Shown here: positions 23,533-33,728 of the stretch, piece by piece | Numbering within the stretch: position 1 is the first letter of the stretch | Layout: each line of letters opens with the position of its first letter | Assembly (NCBI RefSeq): GCF_030272615.1 | Contig: NC_081414.1 | Span: forward strand, 817,542,396 to 817,606,395 | Origin: Cryptomeria japonica | Taxonomy: Eukaryota; Streptophyta; Pinopsida; Cupressales; Cupressaceae | Direction of reading: 5' to 3' | Length of the DNA stretch: 64,000 nt | Notes under the pieces: model-generated | Database searches by the model: none | What the model was told of the DNA's origin: nothing | Seen by the model: the letters and a program-made list of their open reading frames with translations, nothing else | Position numbers and translations under genes: made by a program

Positions 23533-24054
23533 GTAAGTATACTTTTCTAAAATATGAATTTATTATTTGCTTCTTTTTTTTAATTCAAATATTACATGAT
23601 ATAGTAATAATAAAAAAATACCTTAGATTCAACATTAATAAGAAAAAACAAACTCTTATGCTATTTTAGTTTAGAATTGTTTTGTTTTATAAATATGTTT
23701 TAATTTTAATTTTAAAACTGTTTCATTTCATCTTAAAATTTAGTTTTAGTAATGTATTTTTTCTAGTTTTGTATGTAGCTTTTAATTATATTTTTAAAAA
23801 AATCTACATTAATTATTTTATTTAAAATATAAAATTAGAAGTTATTTTTTTACTTAAAAAATATAGTACATATTATATACTTATATCTAACTTTTAAATG
23901 TTTCATTTATAGACATTAAGATATTTTACGATTTTGAAGTCTTTATATTTAAAAATAAATATTTGTTTTAAATTATTTTTATTTCAAAGTTAGGCCATGA
24001 ATTACGTCATCCTACCACCAATCTAGATCACATCTCTTGACTTAATTTGAAAGT

Positions 24055-24255
24055 GTTTTTTTTATGGAGCTCCAGACCTACGAGCATGACAGCCCAACAA
24101 GGGCATGAAGCCCCCCGAGCTGCTAGCCTAGTGAGGGCCTTCACAAAGTATTTTTTGCCACCCGATATGGGGGCACGAACCAATAGGTTGAACCTCTTCG
24201 ACTAAGAGCCAAGGACTGAGAGGTATCCATTCTGCCATATTCGCCCGGAGCATGA
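24055..24255 (-). mobile_element. Possible tRNA-derived SINE in intron 7
   Basis: On the minus strand an A-box-like TGGCTCTTAGTCG (24199-24211) is followed by a B-box GGTTCGTGCCC (24171-24181) and, further on, an A-run (T-run at 24055-24064 on the plus strand). The segment is much richer in GC than the rest of the intron. The order A box, B box, body, A-tail fits a SINE. No target duplication was found and the 5' limit is uncertain. Confidence 0.4.
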
Positions 24256-24965
24256 TCCCAACCTCATCCCTTATGATGTTAGAGTCTTGCACTCAGCAAG
24301 ACTTGATCCTTGATGGGCTCATTTGGAGCCATTCAACTTCATTATAGCTACTTAGAAAAATATAAATAGTATCATGAATGAATAATCTTCTAGATTCTCC
24401 AATTGAAGTGTCTTTTTTAGAAAGGCCTATACAAAATATTTACTATTTAAATAATTACAATCACAATTAGGATTTTGTAACACCATACAACACCTACCCT
24501 TAAAAAGATGAGGTATTTGAGATAATTTATTAAAATAATACTCATGTTTGCATGAATATTAACTATTGTATATATTAGTATTGGATTCTAGAAACTAATA
24601 TTAATAGTAGTATAGATATCGTATTTTATTTATTTAAGAGTTATTTTACTTTAATATAAGATTATTTTTATTTACTTTATTGTGAACATAAATTATTTAA
24701 TTTATTTAAAAATTAATTTAATTATTTGATAGTATTTATTTTATTTGAATCTCATTTCTTTATAATACTTAAAAATTTCAATTTCTTTTAGAAAAGTAAG
24801 TGAAATGAAAGTACACTAAGCATGTAAAAGATATAAGGGATATTATTTTTGTATTATTTTTTTGGACAAATTTATTGTGACTACTTTTTAAGATCAAATT
24901 AAATTTATAAATTATGAAAAAAAATTAGGAGATTGAATTAGTAATTCAGGTTTATTATGATTTAG

Positions 24966-25217
24966 TGGGCAGATTATGCTGAAGCTAGTTTACAACAAGC
25001 ACAGTGGAACATAAGTAAACATGTTCCAACCTATAATGAGTACATGAACATTGCATCAACAACAGCAGCAATTGGACCATTATTGTTGCACCCTCTTCTC
25101 TTGGCAACTCAACATTTAGAAGACAACACTATTCAAAAGACATTTAATAATCAATGCAGATTCTATGAGCTCATATGGATGTCTTCACGTTTAATTGATG
25201 ATTTTCATGATTACCAG
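24966..25217 (+). CDS. Terpene synthase exon 8
   Basis: After a 1433-base intron, this exon encodes WADYAEASLQQAQW, HVPTYNEYMNIAS and SSRLIDDFHDYQ. The last part is the first half of the second metal motif (NSE/DTE). The acceptor is GATTTAG. Confidence 0.85.
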
Positions 25218-25316
25218 GTTTTACTCTTTCTCTTTTAAATTGGTGATTAGATCCAAAACCACATGATATTATACTTATAATATTAGCATATTAACATATT
25301 TGTTATGGTAATGAAG

Positions 25317-25613
25317 GATGATAAACTCCATGGACAGATAGCCTCAACAATTTCCTGTTATATGATAGATCATCTTGAATGTTCAGAAGAAGAGGCAATA
25401 AACCACATCAACTATATGATTGACCAATTACTTAAAGAATTAACATGGGAATTTCTAAATCAAGATAGTGCTTTGCTTGATTGGGAAAAGATAAGCTTCA
25501 ACTTCAATAGAGGATTGCAATGTTTCTATGCATTTGGAGATGGCTTTTCATATCATGACAAAGGAATCAAGAACCGGATAAAGAAAGTTCTTGTTGATCC
25601 AATAAAATTCTAA
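25317..25613 (+). CDS. Terpene synthase exon 9 and stop codon
   Basis: It follows TAATGAAG, a pyrimidine-poor acceptor. It encodes GQIASTISCYM, EEEAINHINYMIDQLLKEL, FSYHDKG and ends DPIKF, then TAA at 25611-25613. The residues completing the NSE/DTE motif read Q-D-D, where most relatives have glutamate at the final metal ligand. Confidence 0.82.
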   Translation, partial: DDKLHGQIASTISCYMIDHLECSEEEAINHINYMIDQLLKELTWEFLNQDSALLDWEKISFNFNRGLQCFYAFGDGFSYHDKGIKNRIKKVLVDPIKF

Positions 25614-26027
25614 AAAGGTAGAGCTTCTATCATCCAAAAAATAAAATCCTATTATATAATAGTTATTTGATATATATTCTTATTAAAATTATATAATATA
25701 TTTATGGAGGATGTCCCTCTTTTCCATTGTAGCAATATTTTCATTCTTACTAGATAGGTCTATATATTGATTTGTTATCGTTACTACACCATCTATATAT
25801 TGATTTTTAAATTGAGTAAGAATATATAAATATTATTAGAAGAAATATCTCACTAACAAGTTTTCTTATTTTTCAGGTTAGAGTGTTACATAAGTAGTCC
25901 CAAAGCCTTATTCAAAATACGATGTAATCTATTTGGCTCTTGCTTTACTATTTCTATGACTAGTTTTGTTCCAATTTTAGTTTTTGATGGTTTGTGTTTC
26001 AAATTTGTAATGGGTTGGGGGCCTTCC
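25614..26027 (+). other. Terpene synthase 3' flank
   Basis: AT-rich with no further exon. AATAAA at 25640-25645 is a candidate polyadenylation signal about 27 bases after the stop. The segment ends at CTTCC (26023-26027), next to the LTR of element B. Confidence 0.5.
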
Positions 26028-26385
26028 TGTAGTACCCCTTCCCCGATCATACTATTCACGTGTGTATTTTGACTAAGTTTGACTTTTTAGTACCTTTGTA
26101 GACTGGTCATGATGTTTATGTGCAACTAGTATGCTATCATGATGACATATGCTTTAATGTGTGTGTGTTTTAGTTAATGATGAATATGCATTAATTTATT
26201 GATGATGATTAACTATTGATTTTAATTATGCATTAATGATTATGGACTACCCCTTTTAAATGATTAGTTGATATTCAAATCTTTAAATTCAATTAACTAG
26301 TGAGTTGATCAATTCAAATTGTGAAATGTAATTGTATTATGCATTTTGAATTTATAAAAATAAACTTTTTAAGAAAATTAAAATA
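26028..26385 (+). repeat. First part of the 5' LTR of element B
   Basis: Aligns with 54775 onward: both share TTTGACTAAGTTTGACTTTT, the CTAGTATGCTATCATGATGAC block and TTTATTGATGATGATTAA. After about 26255 it departs from the 3' LTR, consistent with an internal deletion of several hundred bases. The right boundary against the inserted retroposon is approximate. Confidence 0.72.
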
Positions 26386-26765
26386 TGGGTTTCAGAGGAA
26401 GAGAATGTGGATAATTATGAAAAGTTTGGTAAGGTTTTTAACATGTTTTCTTCTAAGGTGGCTTGTAATTTCTGCAAGCTCTTGGGGAGTCATTGGTTGG
26501 AAATTTGTCCTAATATTTCTTACTCTGATTTTTTATCTCATTTTGTTACAATATGTCATGATGTTTTACTTGATGTTGAATTGATCTGACTTCTGGTTTC
26601 CACATTCATATTTCCATCATTGTGTAATCGCGATATGGTTTCTTCTACCTTGGATAATTACCATTTTGATGTGTGGTCTTTTTATTATGGTGGCTTTCTT
26701 CCTCACCATGAGCTCTTGGGTAATGGCTGGTATGGTCAATTATTGTTTGAATTAAGAATGGGGCT
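26386..26765 (+). mobile_element. Retroposon-like fragment, left part (interrupted by element G)
   Basis: This continues at 35104 once element G and one copy of its duplication GGGCT are removed. An open frame of 60 codons (26407-26589) includes SSKVACNFCKLLGSHWLEIC but no domain I can name. Together with 35104-35870 it looks like the 3' end of a LINE; the left boundary is approximate. Confidence 0.45.
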
Positions 26766-27364
26766 TGTAGTCACACAAATCTGTCCATTTTAATAAAATG
26801 AATATTTCGTATTTATTTTGATTAAAAATCCACTAGCCAACAATTAATTAAATTAAGATTTAATTAATTCATCTCCAAACATCCTTCTATTAATTAAATA
26901 AATTATTCAATTTATTTTAATTAATTCATTAAATCCAATTCCAATCAATTAAATAAATAAAATCTATTTATTTAATTAAAATCCCCTATTCCTCTTTTAA
27001 ATAAATTAAATAAAACATTTATTTAAATCATTATCCCCACCCCACTTGCATTTTCCTACAAATGCAACTTGCACACACTTATTGAAATAAATGAATTTTT
27101 ATTTTAATAAAATCCTATTTTCCCTCACCCACCAAATCCACTTGCAAAAATCTAATTCCCTTCTAGATTCTTCTAAACCCCTTCCTAATTAGCCTAATCC
27201 ATCTCCTAATTATTGTCACATTCCTAAGCAAAATGGAGTCACTTCTCAAAGTCTAAAAGTCTTTGATAACCATTAAAGGCTTTCAAACCTTCAACCACTT
27301 AATTCCTCAAAGTCTTTGATAGCCATTAAAGGCTTCCAACTTTCAACCACTTAATCCCCCAAAG
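26766..27364 (+). repeat. Truncated 5' LTR of element G
   Basis: About 600 bp nearly identical to the start of the 3' LTR (33729 onward). Similarity stops after CTTAATCCCCCAAAG, where the 3' LTR continues with TCTCC and this copy changes to integrase code. Roughly 770 bp of LTR is missing. Confidence 0.88.
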
Positions 27365-27939
27365 GCAATGGTCAAGCTGAAGCATCCAATAAAAACATAT
27401 TGAGGATCCTAAAGAAGATAGTCAATGATGCCAGTCGTGATTGGCATGTTCAATTGAATCCAGCATTATGGGCATATCGAACTAGCATTCGGACCCCTAC
27501 AGGTGCAACTCCTTATTCATTGGTCTATGGTGCCGAAGCTATCTTACCTATTGAGGTCGAGATACCATCACTACGGGTTTCATTGCACAATCTCATCGAT
27601 GATGAAGCATACAGAGTATCCCGTCTTTAGGACTTGGAGTTACTTGATGAGAAGCGACAAGCTGCATACAATCATCTCAAAGCCTATCAGCAGCACATGA
27701 GCAGAAGCTACAATCACTGAGTTAGATCTCGTACATTTGAGGTAGGTGATCTTGTTCTTTGAGAGAATCCTCGCAACCAACCAAACTGAGAACATCAGGG
27801 CAAGTTTGAATCAAATTGGTTGGGCCCATATGTTGTCACTGCTGTATTCGGGTCCGGGGCATATCAGTTGGCTACATTAGATGGAGAACCGCTTGCAGAT
27901 CCAATCAATAGCATGCACCTCAAACGGTTTTATACCTAA
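27364..27939 (+). pseudogene. Ty3/gypsy integrase C-terminal part, four in-frame stops
   Basis: The frame reads NGQAEASNK, then WHVQLNPALWAYRTSIRTPT, ATPYSLVYGAEAILPIEVEI, GDLVL, GPYVVTAV, GAYQLATLDG and ends MHLKRFYT before TAA (27937-27939). These are the end of the catalytic core and the GPY/F module of Ty3/gypsy integrase, which inserts element DNA into the genome. The frame is unshifted throughout but carries TAG at 27628-27630 and TGA at 27718, 27760 and 27787. Each is one C-to-T change from CAG or CGA. No chromodomain follows. The catalytic DDE residues lie upstream in the deleted part. Confidence 0.9.
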
Positions 27940-28372
27940 GGTGTACAGAGCATCAGGCTCCTCTGCATATCAGAAAAATACCAAAAACATTCAGAAAATG
28001 TCCTGAAGAAAATACAAAAACATTCAAAAATTCAAGAAAAATCATACATCCAAACGGTGAACAACCACTCCAGTGGCACCTTGGGTAAGTGCGATGGTGA
28101 AAACCTGGCAAACAAGCGCCACTCGTAAAGGCAATGACTCCATTATCTTTCAGGATCGTTGCAATCACATTCATACATACACACATCCGTCCATCTAACC
28201 ATGGCTTGTTATTTGATCTGTAATCCAAGAAAGTACTCCATGCGTCTAGCATCCCACCCTTTCATAGTCAGGTCTACAAACTGGGGGCAATACCCTTATC
28301 CTAGTGATGGAAGTGGATTCTACATTGTCTTATGTGTCATTACGCTCTTCATTCAGGCAATCATCCAAAAAT

Positions 28373-28490
28373 ATCAAAAACATTCAAAAAAAATGACTCT
28401 CACACAATCCAAAAACATTCAAAAATGACTCTCACAAAATCCAAAAACATTCAAAAATGACTCTCAAAATACCAAAAACATTCAAAATTG
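28373..28490 (+). repeat. Tandem repeat, about 33 bp x 4
   Basis: Four units of the type CCAAAAACATTCAAAAATGA with CTCTCACA linkers. Related CAAAAACATTC words also occur at about 27980-28040. Confidence 0.8.
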
Positions 28491-30051
28491 TTTCATAAAA
28501 TCCAAAAAACATCGGAAAACCCATCAAAAATCACACAAAAAAACATGGCAACACATTATACATACTCGTTCGCATAGATGCAAAACAAACATTGACAAAA
28601 TACTCACACAATGACCATTTATCAATCAAACCACACAATCAACATCAACACTCAAAACTGTCTTCAATAAGGATGCATCCTTCCTTACCAAAACAAAGAC
28701 AAGATGACATTTTCTTTGACAAGAAAATTCTGTTCAGCTATCAAATACTTGGTTGATTCATGAGTAATTCATTTGTTTATCTGTATCGGGATCTTTCAAC
28801 ATTGTTTTGTATCGTTTGCGCATTATTTCCGATGAAGTTCTGGGGCATGTACTAATGGTGTCTACATGGGAAGTTCACTAAGTTACGTGATCTTATGCCA
28901 AATGCAGTCATAAATCACTACGGCTTGCTGACTACAGCGTATACCTCGACCATATGAGCATGAACCATTACCAAGGATCCTTATTCTTTATTCTTTATGT
29001 ATATATACTATTTGGTTGCAGGTACAATGCTCATTCTTTGGTTCCTCTTCCTCCAAATTGGATAAAGGTTTTATTTTCTTAGTATGGTATGTACTTGTCT
29101 CAGGATACGATCAGCCTAAGATCAAGGAGGATGATCCAAGTCATGCCCAAACAGAGATAATCCTTGTCTGTTCCGCAAGCAATACTCTGGTCGACTTGAC
29201 CCTTATATCAAGTCGTTTGTATTAACTTGCTATATTAAAATCCATGAAAGGAATACTCAGGTCATCTTGAATCCTTATGTCAAGATGCTTGTATTCTCTT
29301 CCAACATTTTAAAGCTCAATGATGAAAATAGAGCACTATGGATCGTCATTTCATCTCATCTGTTTATACATTGCATTCCATTGCATATCACCCATCCATT
29401 CATTCATTCATATGTAGGATTTACATGCAAAAATGATTAATAAACGCTGGTCTTGGATACAATCACGACCGAGTACTCTGATACCTCATCAATGCATCAT
29501 GCAAAGTCTTAAAAACCTTGCATTCTTCATGGTCATATCATCATTACATTTAGGTGCATCTTGCATTACGTCCATTCATGTCATTTTAAAAAAAACTTAA
29601 AAAATTGCATATAGTTCATTGTTGGCATTAGTTTTCATTAAAATCATTTGCATCATTGCAATCAATCATAAATAAATTGATTCATTCATGGGATCAACTT
29701 GTCTTTGGTTGTTTTAAATCATTTACTAAGCATTTCATCCAGTGTAAATTATCCATTATCATGTTATTAATCTTTTCATCATTTATCATTTACATACATT
29801 TCTTTATAGTTAAAAAGATGCATTCATTCATTACTAAGTATCTTCTTATGCTCATTGTAAGATTCATTCACATTGCATTCATTATCATTACATTAAGGTG
29901 CAGTTATTATACCCATTAGTTATCGTATCATCCCATTATCATTTGTACTTACAAACATATTTAAAACGCATTTAGAATCATAAAACAAATTTGTTTACAC
30001 AACATTGGTTCATACCATCTAATATATCCATTTTACGTATACATTCATTCT

Positions 30052-30234
30052 ACACATCATCATATAAACATTTGTCCTTTACATTTTGTTTATCCGTATG
30101 CAATCATTTAAAACACATCATCATATAAACATTTGTCCTTTACATTTTGTTTATCCATATGCAATCATTTAAAACACATTATCATATAAACATTTGCACT
30201 TTACATTTTGTTTATCCATGTTACATTCATTTAA
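30052..30234 (+). repeat. Tandem repeat, 61 bp x 3
   Basis: Three head-to-tail units start at 30052, 30113 and 30174 with ACACATCATC or ACACATTATC. Each contains ACATTTTGTTTATCC. Units 1 and 2 are almost identical; unit 3 diverges at its end. Confidence 0.85.
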
Positions 30235-30697
30235 AAACATCTAGATGCATACTCATACATAACATCATTCATTTGACCATTGCATTAACTTATCATTACA
30301 TCGCAATAGGAAACACCATACATCCTGTTCATACATCAAAGCATAAGCATATATCATCATGGCATTACATACATAAAGCATTACATCACAAATCAAATAC
30401 ATCATAAACATCTAAAACCTGCATTCATATGTCAGTATCCAACATCATAAATCATAATCAAAACATGCATAAAAGAAACATCTCATCAAATGCATACATG
30501 TACACATATACATCTAAGCAATAAATCATCATCATGCATAAACATCCATACATAATCACATGCATAATCATCACAATATGGGATCCCCTCATATATATCA
30601 TCTCATAGATCAGAGTACAATGAAGTCTACAAAATCGGCTACCAAGAGCCATCCAAGATACAGTCCATAAAAAGACAAAGATACAATATATATATGC

Positions 30698-31379
30698 AAA
30701 AATGCTCTCTCAAATGTCGCTCTGGCCAGATGCTGTACCACCCCCACCCCTACCTGCTCCACCACTGGTACCTGCACCACCTGATCCATCTCTCCGTGGA
30801 GGCCTCATCGAACCCCCACTCCCTCCTGCATCCCCTGATCTCTCCTGCCATAGAGGACCCATCACACCCCCACTGCTCTGCATCCTCTGTGATCGCTCGG
30901 ATCTGGCCTTCCGCATCTGTGAGTAGCTGAGAGCTCACTGGCTAATCGGTACCACCTGCTCATATAACCCCCACCAGTACTCTATCTCTGCCTGAGCTCA
31001 CCGCATCTCCCTCATAATCTCCCTTGAAGGCCCATGTGCTCCAGTCCGCACTCTCTCCTGCAGCTCCGCCAATCTCTCCACCGCAGTATCTCTCTCCCGT
31101 AGCACCACTGTCAGCTCTGACTCATGTGCAAATAGCTGTACATCCCTAGCTGCTACCTCCTCCACCACCCTCCCCTGCACCACCCTCCCCTACACCTGTA
31201 TCCATCGGGATCTCTCTCTCCATCCCCCTCCCACTCAGCTGCACTCCTCCCTGCATCAAAGGTCCCTGTGATATCTGAAGAGGTAGTCCACCTCTCCCTC
31301 TCTGCTGCCTCGACATCCCCAAACCTCCTCCACCTCCTCCTCCTCCTCCTCCTCCTCCTCGGCCTCCTGCTCTCCGTCC
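30698..31379 (-). pseudogene. C-terminal tail of the antisense PMD gene, out of frame
   Basis: Downstream on the minus strand of the PMD region, broken open frames in other phases continue the protein-like character. There is a low-complexity Gly/Arg stretch from a (CTC)n/(GAG)n run at about 31326-31367. An alpha-helical, charged segment (31183-30998: VLRERDTAVERLAELQERV) looks like a coiled coil. The phase change falls at or near the trinucleotide run, which may have slipped. Assignment to the same gene rests on position, strand and codon-like composition. Confidence 0.5.
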
Positions 31380-32645
31380 TCATCCCCGTCCTCTCTCATC
31401 CTCAAAAGATGGGATCGGCTCTGCCGGGTCTGATATACGAAGAATCGGGTGTGTCGCCCGATATTGTGTATACTCTGCTGTCACACCTGCATCAATGACC
31501 CTCGGTCATAGGTCCCATGGCCTCGCCTGTAGTGTCCGAAACTCTGCCAGTGCCTGATCATACGGTAGCACTGGACCCCATGCATACCGCTCTCGGATCA
31601 CTCGTGCATACTCCCCTGATCCTCTAGGTAGTCCCTGCTGCCGTCCAAACTGCCTCATCACTCGTCCCGGCACCTGTCTCTCTACATGATAAGAGGTTCT
31701 CCCAATGAGGAATCAGGTCATGAAGACATACGATAGTGCCTCCGCATCATCCTCCCATGGCTCACACTCCAAGTATGGCCGCTAGATCATTGCATCCAAG
31801 TCATCCAATGCTCGCGGCCACCACTCTAACTTCCCCAAGTGGGGCTGACTCATCATGCCACTATACATAAACATGTATGGCTGGTCCACGGCTCGGAATC
31901 TGAGACTCACCGGTCGAGTCACTGGTAGGTGCTCCCATGCCCAAACATGTAGCAGCGTCATGCCCACTGCTAGAGAACCCTGCCCTCTGTACACTACCTC
32001 GTGGAGCTCCTGATACATGTGCGCTAGCACGCACGACCCCCAGGCAAATCGGGTCCCCTCAGTCATCATCATCTCTATCACCTGTCCCCATCCCACCGCC
32101 AATCCATGTGACCGCCTGTCTGGACACAAAAGTCCTCCCATGATCCTTGATAACACTACTGGAAGGGGCTCATATAGTGCCGCTATATCCTCCCATGCGA
32201 TCAAGCCATCATCAATGTATACATCCTCATCAAATATCCTCTGACAAGACACTGTCCCCCAGGATCTATCATATGTCACCAGCTCCCCCTGAATCAGAAT
32301 CCGAAGGATACACCACACGTCCTCCAAAGTCACCGTCATCTCTCCCTGCGCTAGATGAAACATGCATGTCTCACTATGCCATCGCTCTGCCAAGGCTGTA
32401 ATCAGGCCGTGATTCATCCGAATCACGGGCATGTGCATCACCTCGTACAACCCAATCGCTGCTATATAGTCAATCTCTATCTGCGTCAACCAGTCCCACA
32501 ACCCCTGTGTCGCAAGATGGCGCTCGCGTAACTGCAACACGCGTAGATCCTCCTTCACATCGACATTTATCAAATCACCATCAATTGTTTTGTTATCAAA
32601 CTTTCTTAAGTTTAAACCTAGACTATCATCAGATACTTTGATCAA
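31380..32645 (-). pseudogene. Plant mobile domain (PMD) protein gene, antisense in element G
   Basis: The first 287 codons are open (32645 to 31784). They carry the mobile-domain signature: IEIDYIAAIGLYEVM, ERWHSETCMFHLAQGEMTVT, LEDVWCILRILIQGELV and SLRFRAVDQPYMFMYSG. The same frame continues after TAG (31782-31784) with RPYLECEPWEDDAEAL, and after TGA (31713) with FLIGRTSYHVERQVPGRV and RQFGRQQGLP, typical of the domain's end. Further TGAs lie at 31506 and 31380. PMD proteins include the host MAIN/MAIL1 factors for genome stability and silencing; the domain is also carried by transposons. There is no ATG at the start of the open frame (it opens on TTG and is closed by TGA just upstream near 32690), so an upstream exon or a lost start is likely. 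The copy is a pseudogene. Confidence 0.87.
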
Positions 32646-32840
32646 GTATCTTTGGGTCTCAACAGATAAGCAATCATGGCCACCTAGACTTCAACAGGCA
32701 TTTATCCTAACAAATGACCTAAGTCTCATCAGGCTGCTATGGTTCAAAACAACTCCCACTTCACTTCGCTATCCATCAATCATTACGCATCAGGAGATTT
32801 ATTTTTTCCAAAACTGGGGCATCTCATTATCAAAGGCAAA

Positions 32841-33163
32841 AGCGCTATTTTATCTACAAAAGTGCTAGTTTTCCACAATAGCGCTACAACCCTATCAAAA
32901 GCGCTCAAACAGCTCTACAAAAGTGCTACAATAACAAAAGCGCTACAACAACAAAAGCACTAAACCCACTATACAATAGTGCTATTACACATCAATAGCG
33001 CTCAATTAACCCTACCATAGCGCTACTTCATCTATAGCGCTAAAACTTGCCTACATTAGTGCTAATGAATACAAAAGCGCTCAAACCAAACCATAATAGC
33101 GCTATTGTGGCACAATAGCGCTAATTCATGGAGCAAAAGCGCTAAAACCATAGTTCCAGTGCT
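32841..33163. repeat. Array of 18 AGCGCT palindromes or variants at ~20-bp spacing
   Basis: Intact AGCGCT starts at 32841, 32880, 32900, 32939, 32997, 33019, 33036, 33076, 33098, 33117 and 33138. AGTGCT starts at 32861, 32922, 32978, 33058 and 33158. AGCACT is at 32956 and AGCTCT at 32911. Most spacings are 17-22 bp. Flanks are AT-rich (AAA or AAT before, A after). The intervening bases are not conserved, so this is not an ordinary tandem repeat. It lies between the PMD coding region and its putative TATA box. Confidence 0.92.
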
Positions 33164-33410
33164 CTTGCTCCGACTTGACTTTGACTCAACTAAAAACCTA
33201 TCAAAAATGCATCAAAAGTCAGTTTTCGAATTTGCGTACCGCTGGTCTATAGTCGGCTGGGCGCTGGAACTGTCGGACTCGCTCGAATCTGTGCTCGATG
33301 ATCGGAATCGGCATCATAGCTCCTCCTTGCTCCTCCAAATGTCACTGTCAGAGCTCTCGTTTTCAACTGGTCGCGGTCACAAATGATCCTATTTTCACCC
33401 CTTTCACCCT

Positions 33411-33417
33411 ATTTATA
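33411..33417 (-). promoter_or_regulatory. TATA box of the antisense PMD gene
   Basis: On the minus strand the sequence reads GGGTATAAATAGGG, a near-ideal plant TATA box, about 770 bases upstream of the PMD open frame and 250 bases upstream of the AGCGCT array. Transcription from here would place the array in the 5' leader or a first intron. This is inferred from motif and position only. Confidence 0.55.
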
Positions 33418-33728
33418 CCCCCCGCCATCACCGTAACTTTGTCCCGTTCATCGCCATGGTCCCCGTGAACTTCCCGAGCCCCCCATTTCTCCATGTTTCC
33501 CCCGATTTCTTCTATTTTTCACCAGTATACCTAACTTCTTCTCTTCTATCCCCCTGCCAATTTTCATTCTTTTTCGAGAGATCGCCCGATTTTTTGAAAT
33601 TTTTCGGCCCATCTCTCGAGGGGGCATACCACCCATTAAATTTACATTTTATGGGGCATTTCTTCACACCAGTTTTTTTCTTTCTTTGAAACGATGCGAT
33701 AAACTGCACCGTCTCAAAGAGGGGCAAA
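33418..33728. other. Element G spacer and polypurine tract before the 3' LTR
   Basis: The region is C/T-rich on the plus strand. Open frames here (62-77 codons, both strands) are low-complexity and look fortuitous. The end, AAAGAGGGGCAAA (about 33716-33728), is the polypurine tract next to the TG of the 3' LTR. Confidence 0.65.

Larger units (their letters stand above)
21258..25613 (+). pseudogene. Terpene synthase, TPS-d type, nine exons with one premature stop
   Basis: The inferred exons are 21258-21371, 21461-21645, 21864-21979, 22219-22463, 22557-22648, 22744-22833, 23175-23532, 24966-25217 and 25317-25613. All introns are GT-AG and all phases join, giving 583 codons. The product would be a class I enzyme ionising a prenyl diphosphate. 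Family marks are NLWNDEFVQS near residue 25, [35 protein letters not shown], the metal motif DDLLD, GRDMMPFI and a C-terminal DDFHDYQDD in the NSE/DTE position. There is no RR(x)8W motif and no plastid transit peptide, and the length suits a cytosolic sesquiterpene-type enzyme; the product is not predictable. Exon 4 has an in-frame TAG (22251-22253) where related conifer enzymes have glutamine, so the annotated copy cannot make a full protein. The gene is therefore either a recent pseudogene or a null allele, or the base is a sequence error. Confidence 0.88.
27940..30697 (+). other. Non-coding internal region of element G, repeat-rich
   Basis: No coding similarity in either strand. The AT-rich sequence holds several short direct repeats, rich in CATTCAT and CATACA words. 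The tandem arrays at 28373-28490 and 30052-30234 are listed separately. The region separates the sense integrase from the 3' end of the antisense gene. Confidence 0.7.

Noticed and set aside
29016-30652. Several 64-87 codon open frames between integrase and PMD gene
   Set aside because: AT-rich, low-complexity, overlapping tandem repeats, no recognisable domain.
32841-33163. CRISPR-like array
   Set aside because: Regular spacing, but the repeated unit is only 6 bp, in a plant retrotransposon with no cas genes. It is better described as a palindrome array.
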